Below, in pieces: positions 49,244-57,437 of a DNA stretch of 64,000 nt (position 1 is the first letter of the stretch; every line of letters begins with the position of its first letter). Source of the stretch: an uncultured Clostridia bacterium (lineage in GTDB: Bacteria > Bacillota > Clostridia > TANB77 > CAG-508). The stretch covers positions 1-64,000 of the forward strand of contig CANQHU010000002.1 of NCBI GenBank assembly GCA_947623945.1, given 5' to 3'. A program made the translations under genes and the position numbers. The notes under the pieces were generated by a model. It was not told the origin of the DNA and did no database searches. It saw only the letters and a program-made list of their open reading frames with translations.

Positions 49244-50515
49244 ATGGAAGAATTAGACGTAGCAAATATATTTTTAACGATACGCCAGAAAAAGAAAATT
49301 ATAATTGCAATATTATTGATATCTATATTAGTAGGAATAATGTATTCATTTTTAATTGTACAACCAAAATATGAAACAACATGTAAAATATTAGTCGAAA
49401 AAGCAGAAGAATCAATAGTAGAATTAATTGACTCAAACGATGTGTATAATGATATAATTAATAATGTTAATATTCAAAATTTAAGTATAGAAGAACTAAA
49501 AAATGATGTTATTGAATTAGAATATACAACAAAAAATAAAACAATTGATATTAATGTAAAAAATGGAAATAAAGAAGATGCACAAAAAATTGCGAACGAA
49601 ACGTGCAATATATTAATAACAAAATTAGATGAATTATATAATATGAAAAATAATAAAATAATAGAGCAACCTAGCTTACCTGAAAATCCATATAACGTTG
49701 ACCATATAAGAGATATTGGTATTTCATTGTTAATAGGAATTGTTTTATCTTTCTTATATGTTATAGTGTATTGCTCTTATAATGAATCTATAAGAAATCG
49801 CGAAGAAATTGAAAATGCTACTGATATGAAAGTATTAGGAGTTGTTCCTATACAAAAAAGTCCAGAGACTACTAGTTATTTTTTAAAAAATTTAAGAACA
49901 AATATAGAATTTAATAAAAACAATCCTAAACCTAAAAGTTTATTAGTTACCAGTTTTACACAAGAAGAGGGAAAAAGTTACATAGCATCTAATTTAGCCA
50001 TTAGTTTTGCACAAACAGGTAAAAAAGTTCTTCTAATAGATGGCGATATGGTAGAGGGAACACAACATGATTGCTTTAAAGTAGACTCTAAAAAAGGCTT
50101 ATCAGATGTATTAAATAAAATTAATGATTTAGATAAAATAAATTTAGAAGAATATACAAAAAAGACCAAAATAGAAAATTTATCTATAATAACATTAGGA
50201 GATAAAGTAACAAATTCATCAGAATTATTAATGTCAAGTAAATTTAATGAATTATTAGACAAATTAAAAGAAAAATTTGACTTAATAATATTTGACAGTA
50301 CACCAAGTTTAAATATAAGTGATTCAGTAATATTATCTAGTTATGTAGATGCAAGTTTAATAGTGGCTGAATATAATAAAACTAAATTACAAGATTTAAT
50401 AAAATTAGAAAATAGCATAAAAAATGTTGGTGGAAAAATAACAGGAGTTGTTATGAATAAAATGCCAATAAAACACAAAGAATGTAAGACACTTGATAAA
50501 TATAGTAATAAATAA
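49244..50515 (+). CDS. Wzz chain-length regulator fused to a BY-kinase domain
   Basis: 423 residues. N-terminal Wzz domain with helices at about 20-38 and 160-180, then a CpsD/BY-kinase-like domain: FTQEEGKSYIASNLA (Walker A), VLLIDGDMVEG (Walker A'), LIIFDSTPS (Walker B). The usual Tyr-rich tail is nearly missing (one Tyr in the last 18 residues), so autophosphorylation may be weak. It regulates polymer length. TAGGAGG lies before the ATG. A second fused copy is at 57438. Confidence 0.88.
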   Translation: MEELDVANIFLTIRQKKKIIIAILLISILVGIMYSFLIVQPKYETTCKILVEKAEESIVELIDSNDVYNDIINNVNIQNLSIEELKNDVIELEYTTKNKTIDINVKNGNKEDAQKIANETCNILITKLDELYNMKNNKIIEQPSLPENPYNVDHIRDIGISLLIGIVLSFLYVIVYCSYNESIRNREEIENATDMKVLGVVPIQKSPETTSYFLKNLRTNIEFNKNNPKPKSLLVTSFTQEEGKSYIASNLAISFAQTGKKVLLIDGDMVEGTQHDCFKVDSKKGLSDVLNKINDLDKINLEEYTKKTKIENLSIITLGDKVTNSSELLMSSKFNELLDKLKEKFDLIIFDSTPSLNISDSVILSSYVDASLIVAEYNKTKLQDLIKLENSIKNVGGKITGVVMNKMPIKHKECKTLDKYSNK

Positions 50516-50560
50516 TAGGTAATATAAAAGTAACTAATTATAAAAAAAGTAATATAAATA

Positions 50561-50589
50561 TTGACACAAAAAAAACGTTATGTTATCAT
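50561..50589 (+). promoter_or_regulatory. Promoter of the serine-acetyltransferase-like gene
   Basis: TTGACA at 50561-50566, 17 bases, TATCAT at 50584-50589. Confidence 0.65.
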
Positions 50590-50625
50590 TATATCAATTA
50601 TTTTGATATGGAGGTAGCATAATAT

Positions 50626-51156
50626 ATGAATTCAATATTTAAAACAGATTTTTATAGGGTAACTAATGGAAAAAAATATACTTTTTTCAACTTTATTAAG
50701 TATTTTATTAGGAATCATGAAGTTCGCTTTTTATATTTTTATAGGCACCAAAACATATGTAATAAATTGTTTTTAAGAAAAATGAAAATAAAATATGGAT
50801 TAGAAATTAATTCTAATAATATTGGAGCAGGATTTTGTTTAGGACACCCATATTTAATAACAATAAATCCGAATGCCATTATTGGAAAAAATTGTAATAT
50901 CCATAAAGGTGTAACAATTGGACAGGAAAATAGAGGAAAACGTAAAGGAAGTCCTAAAATAGGAAATGAAGTGTGGATAGGAATTAATGCAACTATAGTA
51001 GGAAATGTAAATATAGGAAATAATGTTTTAATTGCTGCAAATTCTTTTGTGAATTGTGATATTCCATCAAATTCAATTGTATACGGAAATCCATGTATAA
51101 TAAAAGCGAACGAAAATGCTACCAAAGGATATATAAATTATATTGAGTCCAAATAA
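50626..51156 (+). CDS. Hexapeptide acyltransferase, serine acetyltransferase-like
   Basis: 176 residues. An N-terminal helical part is followed by left-handed beta-helix repeats: GAGFCLGHPYLITINPNAIIG, NCNIHKGVTIGQENRG, KIGNEVWIGINATIVGNVNIG. The HKGVTIGQ motif is that of CysE-type serine acetyltransferases in polysaccharide loci, which probably acetylate sugars rather than free serine here. It lies at the end of the exopolysaccharide locus with its own promoter. Confidence 0.85.
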   Translation: MNSIFKTDFYRVTNGKKYTFFNFIKYFIRNHEVRFLYFYRHQNICNKLFLRKMKIKYGLEINSNNIGAGFCLGHPYLITINPNAIIGKNCNIHKGVTIGQENRGKRKGSPKIGNEVWIGINATIVGNVNIGNNVLIAANSFVNCDIPSNSIVYGNPCIIKANENATKGYINYIESK

Positions 51157-51209
51157 ATTATTAGAATAACTATAAACTATTTATAAGAAATCAATTGGGA
51201 GAGTAGTAA

Positions 51210-51729
51210 ATGGCAAGAACAATTTTTAGAATTATATTAATTACTTTATTATGTTTAACATTTTTTCAAATATTTCAATTCTCAAATGAAGATTCTACAA
51301 AGTCAAGTTCAAGAAGTAGAGAAGTAATGAGAAGAATAGTAAATATTTTTCCTTATACAAAAAATTTAAGTGAAAAAACCAAAACAAAAATAGTAGAAAG
51401 ATCACAGCCAATAATTAGAAAATTGGCTCATTTTTCTATTTATATGCTAGTTGGAGTTTTAATTATGGCATTTGTGAGTACTTATAAATTACTTTTATGG
51501 AAAAAGTTTGGAATTAGTATTTTTGTAGGCTTAATTTATGCTATCTCAGATGAATTCCATCAAAGTTTTATTCCGCGGAAGGTCAGCTGAAATACGAGAT
51601 GTTTTAATAGATACATTAGGTGTTATAGTTGGTATTTTTATTGTATTAATTATAATAGCAGTATATAAAGCATTAGGAGAAAAATATAAAACCATGAGAA
51701 GCGTAGAAAATAGTCGAAATATGCGATGA
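51210..51729 (+). CDS. VanZ-like family membrane protein, read through one +1 site
   Basis: 172 residues with the CGG at 51576 as a +1 shift. Four membrane helices. KLAHFSIYMLVGVL and the signature YAISDEFHQSFIPGRSAEIRDVLID are present; the shift falls exactly inside this signature, at FIP-GRS. The zero frame stops at 51590. VanZ-like proteins contribute to glycopeptide or envelope-stress tolerance by an unclear mechanism. Confidence 0.9.
51576..51578 (+). other. +1 frameshift site (CGG) in the VanZ-like gene
   Basis: Preceding codon CCG. Skipping C gives GGA AGG TCA GCT GAA (the conserved PGRSAE). The zero frame stops at 51590. Confidence 0.95.
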
Positions 51730-51746
51730 ATTTCCTTAAAAAAACG

Positions 51747-51775
51747 TTGAAAAACACAATGGCAAATGATATAAT
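51747..51775 (+). promoter_or_regulatory. Promoter of the TIGR04255/MBL operon
   Basis: TTGAAA at 51747-51752, 17 bases, TATAAT at 51770-51775, just before the three-gene operon. Confidence 0.65.
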
Positions 51776-51807
51776 TTATATAATTTCATATGGAAGGAAG
51801 TAAAAAA

Positions 51808-52629
51808 TTGAAAAGTGAAATAAAAAGGGAAGATTTAAAAAGTAATTTTTTAAAACAAGCAATTTTAAGACTTGACTATGATATGCTATTTGAAGAAAAT
51901 AAAGAAAACATAATAAAAAATTTAAATACATATTTGATAAAAAAAGATTATAAAATGAATTCAAGAACTATATCAGAAGTAAATATTAATTTTAATATAT
52001 CTAATCTACAAGATAAAAATCAAAATATTGATTTTAACAATCAAAATCAGCAAGAAGAATTTATTTCTTTTATAAACAAAAGTCAAAATATTACTATTGA
52101 TATAACAAAAAATTTTGCAAGTCTGACTATCAATTATACTCAAAATGTAGATTTTGATATAATAGCAGAAATATTTAATAAAATAGCAGAAGAAATAAAA
52201 AGTGCAAGAGAAGACATAAGATTAAATAGAATAGGAATAAGAAAAGTTAATTTATATATATTCAAGACATTAGAAAATATAAATGAATATTTTGAAGAAA
52301 CATTATTTAATTTTAATGAACTAATAGAAAAGAATAAAATTTCAATTAAACAACAATTAGAAAGTTATATATACGATAATTATAAAGTAAACCAAAATTC
52401 TGAAATTCAAAAAGGTATTTTGGTAGATAATTTAACAATGCAAGAAGAAGAAAGATATAGAATTATATTAGATTTAGATATATATGATGATCAAATACAA
52501 GAAAATGAAATAGATATAGAAAAAATGAATGCAAATTTATTTGAATTATATAAAGCAAATTTAAAAGAAGAATTTTTAAACAATTTAAAATCAGAAAATT
52601 ATAAAAGTGAGGAGATATTAAAAGTATGA
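51808..52629 (+). CDS. TIGR04255-like protein
   Basis: 273 residues from TTG 51808, placed after GGAAGGA. The start codon ATG 51790 overlaps that site and is less likely. Features resembling the TIGR04255 family: the ILRLDYDM start, a central strand-rich part, and LNRIGIRKVNLYI in the middle. Family members often sit next to one or two accessory genes in defence-like islands; their biochemical role is unknown. It overlaps the next gene by four bases (ATGA). Confidence 0.55.
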   Translation: MKSEIKREDLKSNFLKQAILRLDYDMLFEENKENIIKNLNTYLIKKDYKMNSRTISEVNINFNISNLQDKNQNIDFNNQNQQEEFISFINKSQNITIDITKNFASLTINYTQNVDFDIIAEIFNKIAEEIKSAREDIRLNRIGIRKVNLYIFKTLENINEYFEETLFNFNELIEKNKISIKQQLESYIYDNYKVNQNSEIQKGILVDNLTMQEEERYRIILDLDIYDDQIQENEIDIEKMNANLFELYKANLKEEFLNNLKSENYKSEEILKV

Positions 52630-52808
52630 TAAATAATTTAGAATTCAAACCACAAGTAGGAAAAATAACTCAATCATCATTTAATGAAAAAAGATTAAAA
52701 AATTATCAACATATTAATACAATAAGCAAAACAAATTCAAAAGAAGATTTTGATAGAATTATTTCATATAAAAACAGAAAAGGAGATGAAGAATTTACAA
52801 GAATATAA
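52626..52808 (+). CDS. Small basic protein between TIGR04255-like and MBL genes
   Basis: 60 residues, unrecognised. It starts inside the previous stop codon (ATGA) and ends one base before the MBL start, so it is clearly part of the operon. Soluble and Lys/Asn rich. It may bridge the two larger proteins (inference from order only). Confidence 0.6.
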   Translation: MINNLEFKPQVGKITQSSFNEKRLKNYQHINTISKTNSKEDFDRIISYKNRKGDEEFTRI

Positions 52809-52809
52809 T

Positions 52810-53805
52810 ATGGAAAAAAATCTAATAAGAAATGAACTAAAAGTAGAAGTATATACAGTAGGATTTGAACCTATGGGAGAAAGTATTGTAGTAAAAATAA
52901 AAATGGACAAAATAACAATGTTCTGCTTTGTAATTGATTATTATGAAACAGAAGATGAAAAACCGATATTACAACTTATTAAAGATGAACAAATAGATTT
53001 AATTTGTATAACACATCCTGATTTAGATCATTGCTTAGGATTAGAAAAAGTTTTACAATTAGCAACTAAGGATACTATTATTTTATATCCAGATAAAATG
53101 ATAGAAAAAAAATATGATAGTAGTGACCAAAATATTATAAAAATAGTAGAAAAAATAAGTGAATTTTTAACTTTGTATAGAAACAGTTCAAAAAAACCAC
53201 AATTAGAAAAATGTATTGACAGAAAAAACATAATGGAAAATAAAAACACATCTTTTGTTGATATTAAAAGAGGTGGAGAATATCATCTTGAAGTTAAAAC
53301 ATATTCTCCAGTAACAGAGATTATTGATAGAGGAATAGGAAAAATTAATTTAGGTAAAAATCCAAAAATAATAGAAAACAATGAATTTTCAATAATGTTA
53401 TCAATAACATTAGGAAAATTAAAACTTCTTTTTTGCAGTGATATTGAGGATGATACTATTGTAGAAGTAAATAAAAAAATAGATAAAAGTGAAAATGGAT
53501 TTTTTGCTAAAGTAATTGATTATGTAAAAATACCACATCATGGTTCTGAAGGCTCAAAAGAAATGTTTACAATTTTTTCTAATGTAAGAAAATTATCAAA
53601 TTCTGTAACAACTATATACAGAAGTAAAAAACTTCCAAGAGAAAGTATTATAGATAAATATAAAGAGAAGAATGGCAAAGTATATTGTACAAGCAAACTA
53701 GAAAAAAACAAAAATATAGAAAAATATGGAATTGTTAAGCATACATTTGACATTATAAATGAGACAGTAGAAACAGAAGAATTGGGAAATGCAACGGAAA
53801 TATAA
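52810..53805 (+). CDS. Metallo-beta-lactamase-fold hydrolase
   Basis: 331 residues from ATG 52810; ATG 52786 and TTG 52750 are in frame upstream but have no better ribosome-binding site. Metal motifs: THPDLDHCLGL (an HxDxDH form of the HxHxDH motif), CSDIEDD (the Asp ligand) and IPHHGSEGS (the last His), as in ComEC/Rec2-like and competence-type MBL hydrolases. Possible nuclease or phosphodiesterase. It is the last gene of a three-gene operon that looks like an uncharacterised defence module (inference). Confidence 0.75.
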   Translation: MEKNLIRNELKVEVYTVGFEPMGESIVVKIKMDKITMFCFVIDYYETEDEKPILQLIKDEQIDLICITHPDLDHCLGLEKVLQLATKDTIILYPDKMIEKKYDSSDQNIIKIVEKISEFLTLYRNSSKKPQLEKCIDRKNIMENKNTSFVDIKRGGEYHLEVKTYSPVTEIIDRGIGKINLGKNPKIIENNEFSIMLSITLGKLKLLFCSDIEDDTIVEVNKKIDKSENGFFAKVIDYVKIPHHGSEGSKEMFTIFSNVRKLSNSVTTIYRSKKLPRESIIDKYKEKNGKVYCTSKLEKNKNIEKYGIVKHTFDIINETVETEELGNATEI

Positions 53806-53819
53806 ATTCCGTTTTTTTA
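53793..53819 (+). terminator. Terminator overlapping the MBL stop codon
   Basis: AACGGAA and TTCCGTT pair around a loop that contains the stop codon, and seven T follow. Confidence 0.85.
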
Positions 53820-53832
53820 TTTATGTATCAAG

Positions 53833-53953
53833 ATATCAAAAAATACTTGATTTTCACCTGAAAATACTGCTTAATGGTATTAAGAGGTGAAAATATGAGA
53901 ATTACAAATGATATTATAAAAAATAATTTAGCAAATTATTCCAATAAAAATAA
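53833..53953 (+). repeat. Direct repeat, copy 1: promoter, operator and first codons of an AbiEi gene
   Basis: About 120 bases nearly identical to 55845-55966, ending after 20 codons (..NDIIKNNLANYSNKN). The rest of the AbiEi-like frame is absent, so this is a truncated duplicate whose coding start is now fused in frame, upstream of the XRE gene. Confidence 0.85.
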
Positions 53954-53975
53954 CACCAAGGAAGGGGGAAGTATA

Positions 53976-54320
53976 TTGAAAATAGAATATTGTAATAATA
54001 AATTAGTAAAAATAATGAGAGATATGCAAATATTAAATGAAACTGGAGTATCCCTTGAATTTATTATACATCCAGGTGAGACAATTAAAGAATTATTAGA
54101 AGAAAATAATATGTCACAAGAGGAACTAGCAGAAAGAACAAATTTTTCTCCTAAATATGTAAGTGAAGTAGTAAATGGCAAAAAAAGGATTTCTGCTAAT
54201 TTTGCTAAAGGATTAGAATATGTATTTGGAATAAATACTACATTTTGGCTAAATTTACAATCTATTTATGATAAAGAATTATTAGAAACTTTAAAAGTGG
54301 TATCAAATAAATGCAAATAA
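53976..54320 (+). CDS. HigA/VapI-type XRE antitoxin, orphan
   Basis: 114 residues from TTG 53976, supported by GGAAGGGGGA upstream. A longer frame from 53874 only adds the truncated AbiEi leader. Helix-turn-helix MSQEELAERTNFSPKYVSEVVNGK, then the HigA-type ISANFAKGLEYVFGINTTFWLNLQ. No HigB-type toxin lies beside it; the next gene is a DUF4143 ATPase whose promoter overlaps this gene's end, so it may regulate that gene instead. Confidence 0.85.
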   Translation: MKIEYCNNKLVKIMRDMQILNETGVSLEFIIHPGETIKELLEENNMSQEELAERTNFSPKYVSEVVNGKKRISANFAKGLEYVFGINTTFWLNLQSIYDKELLETLKVVSNKCK

Positions 54321-54383
54321 ACATCAAAAGTGATATCAAAAAAATGCAAAAACAAACAAAAAGTGGTATCAAAAAAATGTAAA
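54293..54383 (+). repeat. Three 25-bp direct repeats with an exact 33-bp period
   Basis: Copies start at 54293, 54326 and 54359, each of the form AAAAGTGRTATCAAA-x-AAATG. They span the 3' end of the XRE gene and the region directly upstream of the ATPase promoter, as expected for multiple operator sites of an XRE regulator. Confidence 0.85.
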
Positions 54384-54388
54384 ACACA

Positions 54389-54416
54389 TTGACAAATATA
54401 AAAAAAACTAATAAAA
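54389..54416 (+). promoter_or_regulatory. Promoter of the second DUF4143 ATPase
   Basis: TTGACA at 54389-54394, 16 bases, TAAAAT at 54411-54416, immediately after the third 33-bp-period repeat. Confidence 0.65.
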
Positions 54417-54434
54417 TATATTTAGGTGATATAA

Positions 54435-55730
54435 ATGAAAAGAAAGTTTTATAATGTATTAATGGAATGGAAAAATAAAAATATTAATACACCATTGATG
54501 GTTGTAGGAGCTAGACAAATTGGAAAAACATATATAATAAATGAATTTTGTAAAAATGAATTTGAAGATTATATTTATATAAATTTAATGGAAAAGCAAA
54601 GTATAGTTAAAATTTTTGAGGAAGAATCTGATTTTGAAACCAAAGTTAGAAAAATGGAATTAGAATTAAATAAAAAGATAATTCCAGGAAAGACAGTAGT
54701 ATTTATAGATGAAATCCAAGAATCAGAAAAAGCTATAAGTGCTTTGAAATCTTTTTGCGAAAGTAATAATAATTATATAATTGTTTGTGCAGGTAGTTTA
54801 CTTGGGGTAAAGATAAGAAGATTCAATTCAGCATTTCCAGTAGGAAAAGTACAAATTGAATATATGTATCCAATGGACTTTGAAGAATTTTTGATAGCTT
54901 TAGATAAGCAAATGTGGGTAGACGAAATAAAAAGATGCTATGAAAATTTAGAAGAAATTAGTATACATGATAAATTAATAGATATGTATAGAGCATATTT
55001 ATGCATTGGTGGAATGCCAGCAGCAGTATTGAACTATAAGAATGCAAATGAAGATATTTTATTATGGGATAGAAACATATTAAAAAATATAATTGTATCT
55101 TACTTAGCTGATATGAATAGATATACATTAAATAATAGTGAATCTGTTAAAATTGAAAAAGTATATAATGCAATTCCTATTTCTTTAGCAAAAGAAAATA
55201 AAAAATTTAAATATACGGATATTGAACAAGGAGCTAATAAAAGAGGATTTGAAAGTGCTATTGATTGGTTAGAGTCAAGTGAAATGATATATAAATGTAA
55301 ATATGTTAATAAAGTTGAAGTACCACTTAAAGTTTATGCACAAGAAGATACATTTAAACTATATCTAAGTGATGTAGGAATTTTAACTTCTTTATTGGAT
55401 TTAGGCTTTTCAGAAATATTATTAAATGAAAATTTTATGTTTAAAGGTGCTATTGTAGAAAACTATGTGGCACAAGCATTTATATCTAATAATATAAATT
55501 TGTATTATTGGAATTCAGGAAATAAGGCAGAAGTAGATTTCTTATTATATAATAAAGATGGAATTATACCAGTAGAAGTAAAGGCTGGAAATAATACCCA
55601 ATCTAAAAGTTTGAATATATATAAAGAAAAGTATAATCCTAAATATTCTATAAGGATATCTACTAAAAACTTTGGTTTTTCAAACAATATAAAATCAATT
55701 CCATTATATGCAACTTTTTGTATAAAATAA
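54435..55730 (+). CDS. AAA_14/DUF4143 ATPase, second copy
   Basis: 431 residues. VVGARQIGKTYIIN (Walker A, about 22-35), VVFIDEIQES (Walker B) and CAGSLLG (sensor 1) form the ATPase. The DUF4143 half ends with VDFLLYNKDGIIPVEVKAG, a PD-(D/E)XK-like D..E-x-K. A distant relative of 23185. Both genes have direct-repeat operators upstream. The ribosome-binding site is weak (TAGGTGAT). Confidence 0.88.
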   Translation: MKRKFYNVLMEWKNKNINTPLMVVGARQIGKTYIINEFCKNEFEDYIYINLMEKQSIVKIFEEESDFETKVRKMELELNKKIIPGKTVVFIDEIQESEKAISALKSFCESNNNYIIVCAGSLLGVKIRRFNSAFPVGKVQIEYMYPMDFEEFLIALDKQMWVDEIKRCYENLEEISIHDKLIDMYRAYLCIGGMPAAVLNYKNANEDILLWDRNILKNIIVSYLADMNRYTLNNSESVKIEKVYNAIPISLAKENKKFKYTDIEQGANKRGFESAIDWLESSEMIYKCKYVNKVEVPLKVYAQEDTFKLYLSDVGILTSLLDLGFSEILLNENFMFKGAIVENYVAQAFISNNINLYYWNSGNKAEVDFLLYNKDGIIPVEVKAGNNTQSKSLNIYKEKYNPKYSIRISTKNFGFSNNIKSIPLYATFCIK

Positions 55731-55736
55731 AATAGA

Positions 55737-55811
55737 TATGATGGCAGAAATATTTATAACTTGAAGGATATGAAAGATAAAGGTGTTGAATATTATTCAA
55801 TTGCTAGATAA
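55737..55811 (+). pseudogene. Duplicated 3' end of ugd
   Basis: Encodes DGRNIYNLKDMKDKGVEYYS and ends IAR-stop, close to the last 24 codons of ugd (49067-49138: DGRNIYNLKDMEDENVEYYS). No upstream part exists. A recombination scar at the border of the toxin-antitoxin islet. Confidence 0.85.
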
Positions 55812-55858
55812 AAATTGAAAAAAATTTTTTAAAATTTCACAAAAATATCAAAAAGCAC

Positions 55859-55905
55859 TTGATTTTCACCATAAAATACTGTAAAATAGTATTAAGAGGT
55901 GAAAA
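55859..55905 (+). promoter_or_regulatory. AbiE promoter with inverted-repeat operator
   Basis: TTGATT at 55859-55864, 17 bases, TAAAAT at 55882-55887. TTTTCACC (55863-55870) and GGTGAAAA (55898-55905) are inverted copies that flank the -10 region. AbiEi antitoxins are known to autoregulate through inverted repeats. Confidence 0.65.
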
Positions 55906-55906
55906 T

Positions 55907-56491
55907 ATGATAATTACAAATGATATTATAAAAAATAATTTAGCAAATTATTCCAATAAAAATAATAAAATTAGTAGAGATTTAAAAAATGGAAAACTTT
56001 TTAAAATAATAAAAGGATTATACGAAACAAACCCCAATATCCCTGGATATTTACTTGCATCAAGCATTTATGGACCATCGTATTTGTCATTTGAATTTGC
56101 TTTATATTATTATGGATTAATTCCTGAAAAGGTAGTATCATATACTAGTGCAACTTTTGATAAAAAGAAAAAAAAGCGTTATGATACAACTTTTGGCACT
56201 TTTTTTTATAGGGATGTTCCAAAAAAAGTTTATTCAATAGGAATAAAATTAATAGAAGAAAATGGATATTCTTATCAAATAGCAACTCCTGAAAAGGCTT
56301 TGTGTGATAAATTATATACATTAAGTCCAGTAAAAAATATATCAGAATTAGTAAATTTGTTATTTAACGATTTAAGAATTGATGTAGATGCATTTAAAAA
56401 GCTAAATGTAAAGGATATAGAAGAAATAAGTAAAATCTATCATTCTACTAATGTTAAAATGCTTTGCAAGTATGTAAGGAGGATTAAGTAA
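55907..56491 (+). CDS. AbiEi-type antitoxin
   Basis: 194 residues from ATG 55907 behind GAGGTGA. A short winged-helix-like N-terminus precedes the AbiEi core (GLYETNPNIPGYLLASSIYGPSYLSFEFALYYYGL, and IATPEKALCDKLYTL). It neutralises the nucleotidyltransferase toxin downstream in type IV systems without direct contact and represses the operon. Overlaps the toxin gene by one base. Confidence 0.88.
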   Translation: MIITNDIIKNNLANYSNKNNKISRDLKNGKLFKIIKGLYETNPNIPGYLLASSIYGPSYLSFEFALYYYGLIPEKVVSYTSATFDKKKKKRYDTTFGTFFYRDVPKKVYSIGIKLIEENGYSYQIATPEKALCDKLYTLSPVKNISELVNLLFNDLRIDVDAFKKLNVKDIEEISKIYHSTNVKMLCKYVRRIK

Positions 56492-57354
56492 TGAACAATA
56501 TTTTAAGTCAAATGCTTGAAAAATATGAAATAAAAAATATTCAAGATGAAACAAATGCCATTAAAGAAATTATACAAGAAATTGTTATTTGTGGTTTAAG
56601 TAGAGGTGGCTTTTTTGATGAAGCTGCTTTTTATGGAGGTACGGCATTAAGAATTTTTTATGGATTAAATAGATTTTCGGAAGACTTGGATTTTGCATTA
56701 TTGAAGCCTAATAAAAATTTTAATTTATCAAAATATTTTTCTTACATTGAAAAAGAAGTTCAAGCATACGGATTGAATCTAAAAATTGAAACAAAGGAAA
56801 AAACCAAAAAATCTAATACAATGTCTGCATTTTTAAAAGGAGATACTAAAGAGCATATTTTAATATTCTTTGAGGATGCTAGCATTCAAAGTACTAATTC
56901 AATAAAAAACATAAAAATAAAATTTGAAGTAGATATAAATCCTCCACAAGGAGCAAATTATCAATTTAAATATAAATTATTGCCATCACCACATCAAGTA
57001 AGACTATATGATGAATCTTCATTGTTTGCAGGAAAAATTCATGCTATTATATGTAGAAATTGGCAATCAAGAACTAAAGGAAGAGACTTATATGACTATA
57101 TATTTTACTTATCTAAAAATGTAAGTGTAAATATTAGGTTAATTAGAGAAAAACTAATAGACTCTAATTTTATTTCAAAAGATGAAAAATTCAATTTAGA
57201 TGTTTTAAAAGAAATTCTTATTAATAAATTTAAGGAAATAGATTACAATAATGCAAAAGAAGATGTTAAGTCTTTTATAGAAGATGTAAGTTCCTTAGAT
57301 TTATGGAATGAAAAATTTTTTATAGAAATTACAAAGGATTTAAAAGATTCTTAA
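56491..57354 (+). CDS. AbiEii-type nucleotidyltransferase toxin
   Basis: 287 residues. FYGGTALRIFYGLNRFSEDLDFAL carries the GG-T and D-x-D metal residues of the nucleotidyltransferase fold, and FAGKIHAIICRNWQSRTKGRDLYDY the conserved K/R-D block of the AbiEii family (DUF1814). Transfers nucleotides to a target that blocks growth. The islet is flanked by duplicated sequences. Confidence 0.9.
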   Translation: MNNILSQMLEKYEIKNIQDETNAIKEIIQEIVICGLSRGGFFDEAAFYGGTALRIFYGLNRFSEDLDFALLKPNKNFNLSKYFSYIEKEVQAYGLNLKIETKEKTKKSNTMSAFLKGDTKEHILIFFEDASIQSTNSIKNIKIKFEVDINPPQGANYQFKYKLLPSPHQVRLYDESSLFAGKIHAIICRNWQSRTKGRDLYDYIFYLSKNVSVNIRLIREKLIDSNFISKDEKFNLDVLKEILINKFKEIDYNNAKEDVKSFIEDVSSLDLWNEKFFIEITKDLKDS

Positions 57355-57370
57355 AAGTTTAAATATAAAT

Positions 57371-57399
57371 ATTGTCAAAATAATATAAAAATGATATAA
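57371..57399 (+). promoter_or_regulatory. Promoter of the second Wzz/BY-kinase operon
   Basis: TTGTCA at 57371-57376, 17 bases, TATAAT at 57394-57399. Confidence 0.75.
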
Positions 57400-57437
57400 T
57401 AATGCACAGTGAAAAAACAAAAGCGAAAGGGGAAAAA

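Noticed and set aside
54293..54383. Three-copy repeat as a small CRISPR array
   Set aside because: The interval between copies is only 8 bases, so there is no spacer, and no cas genes are near.
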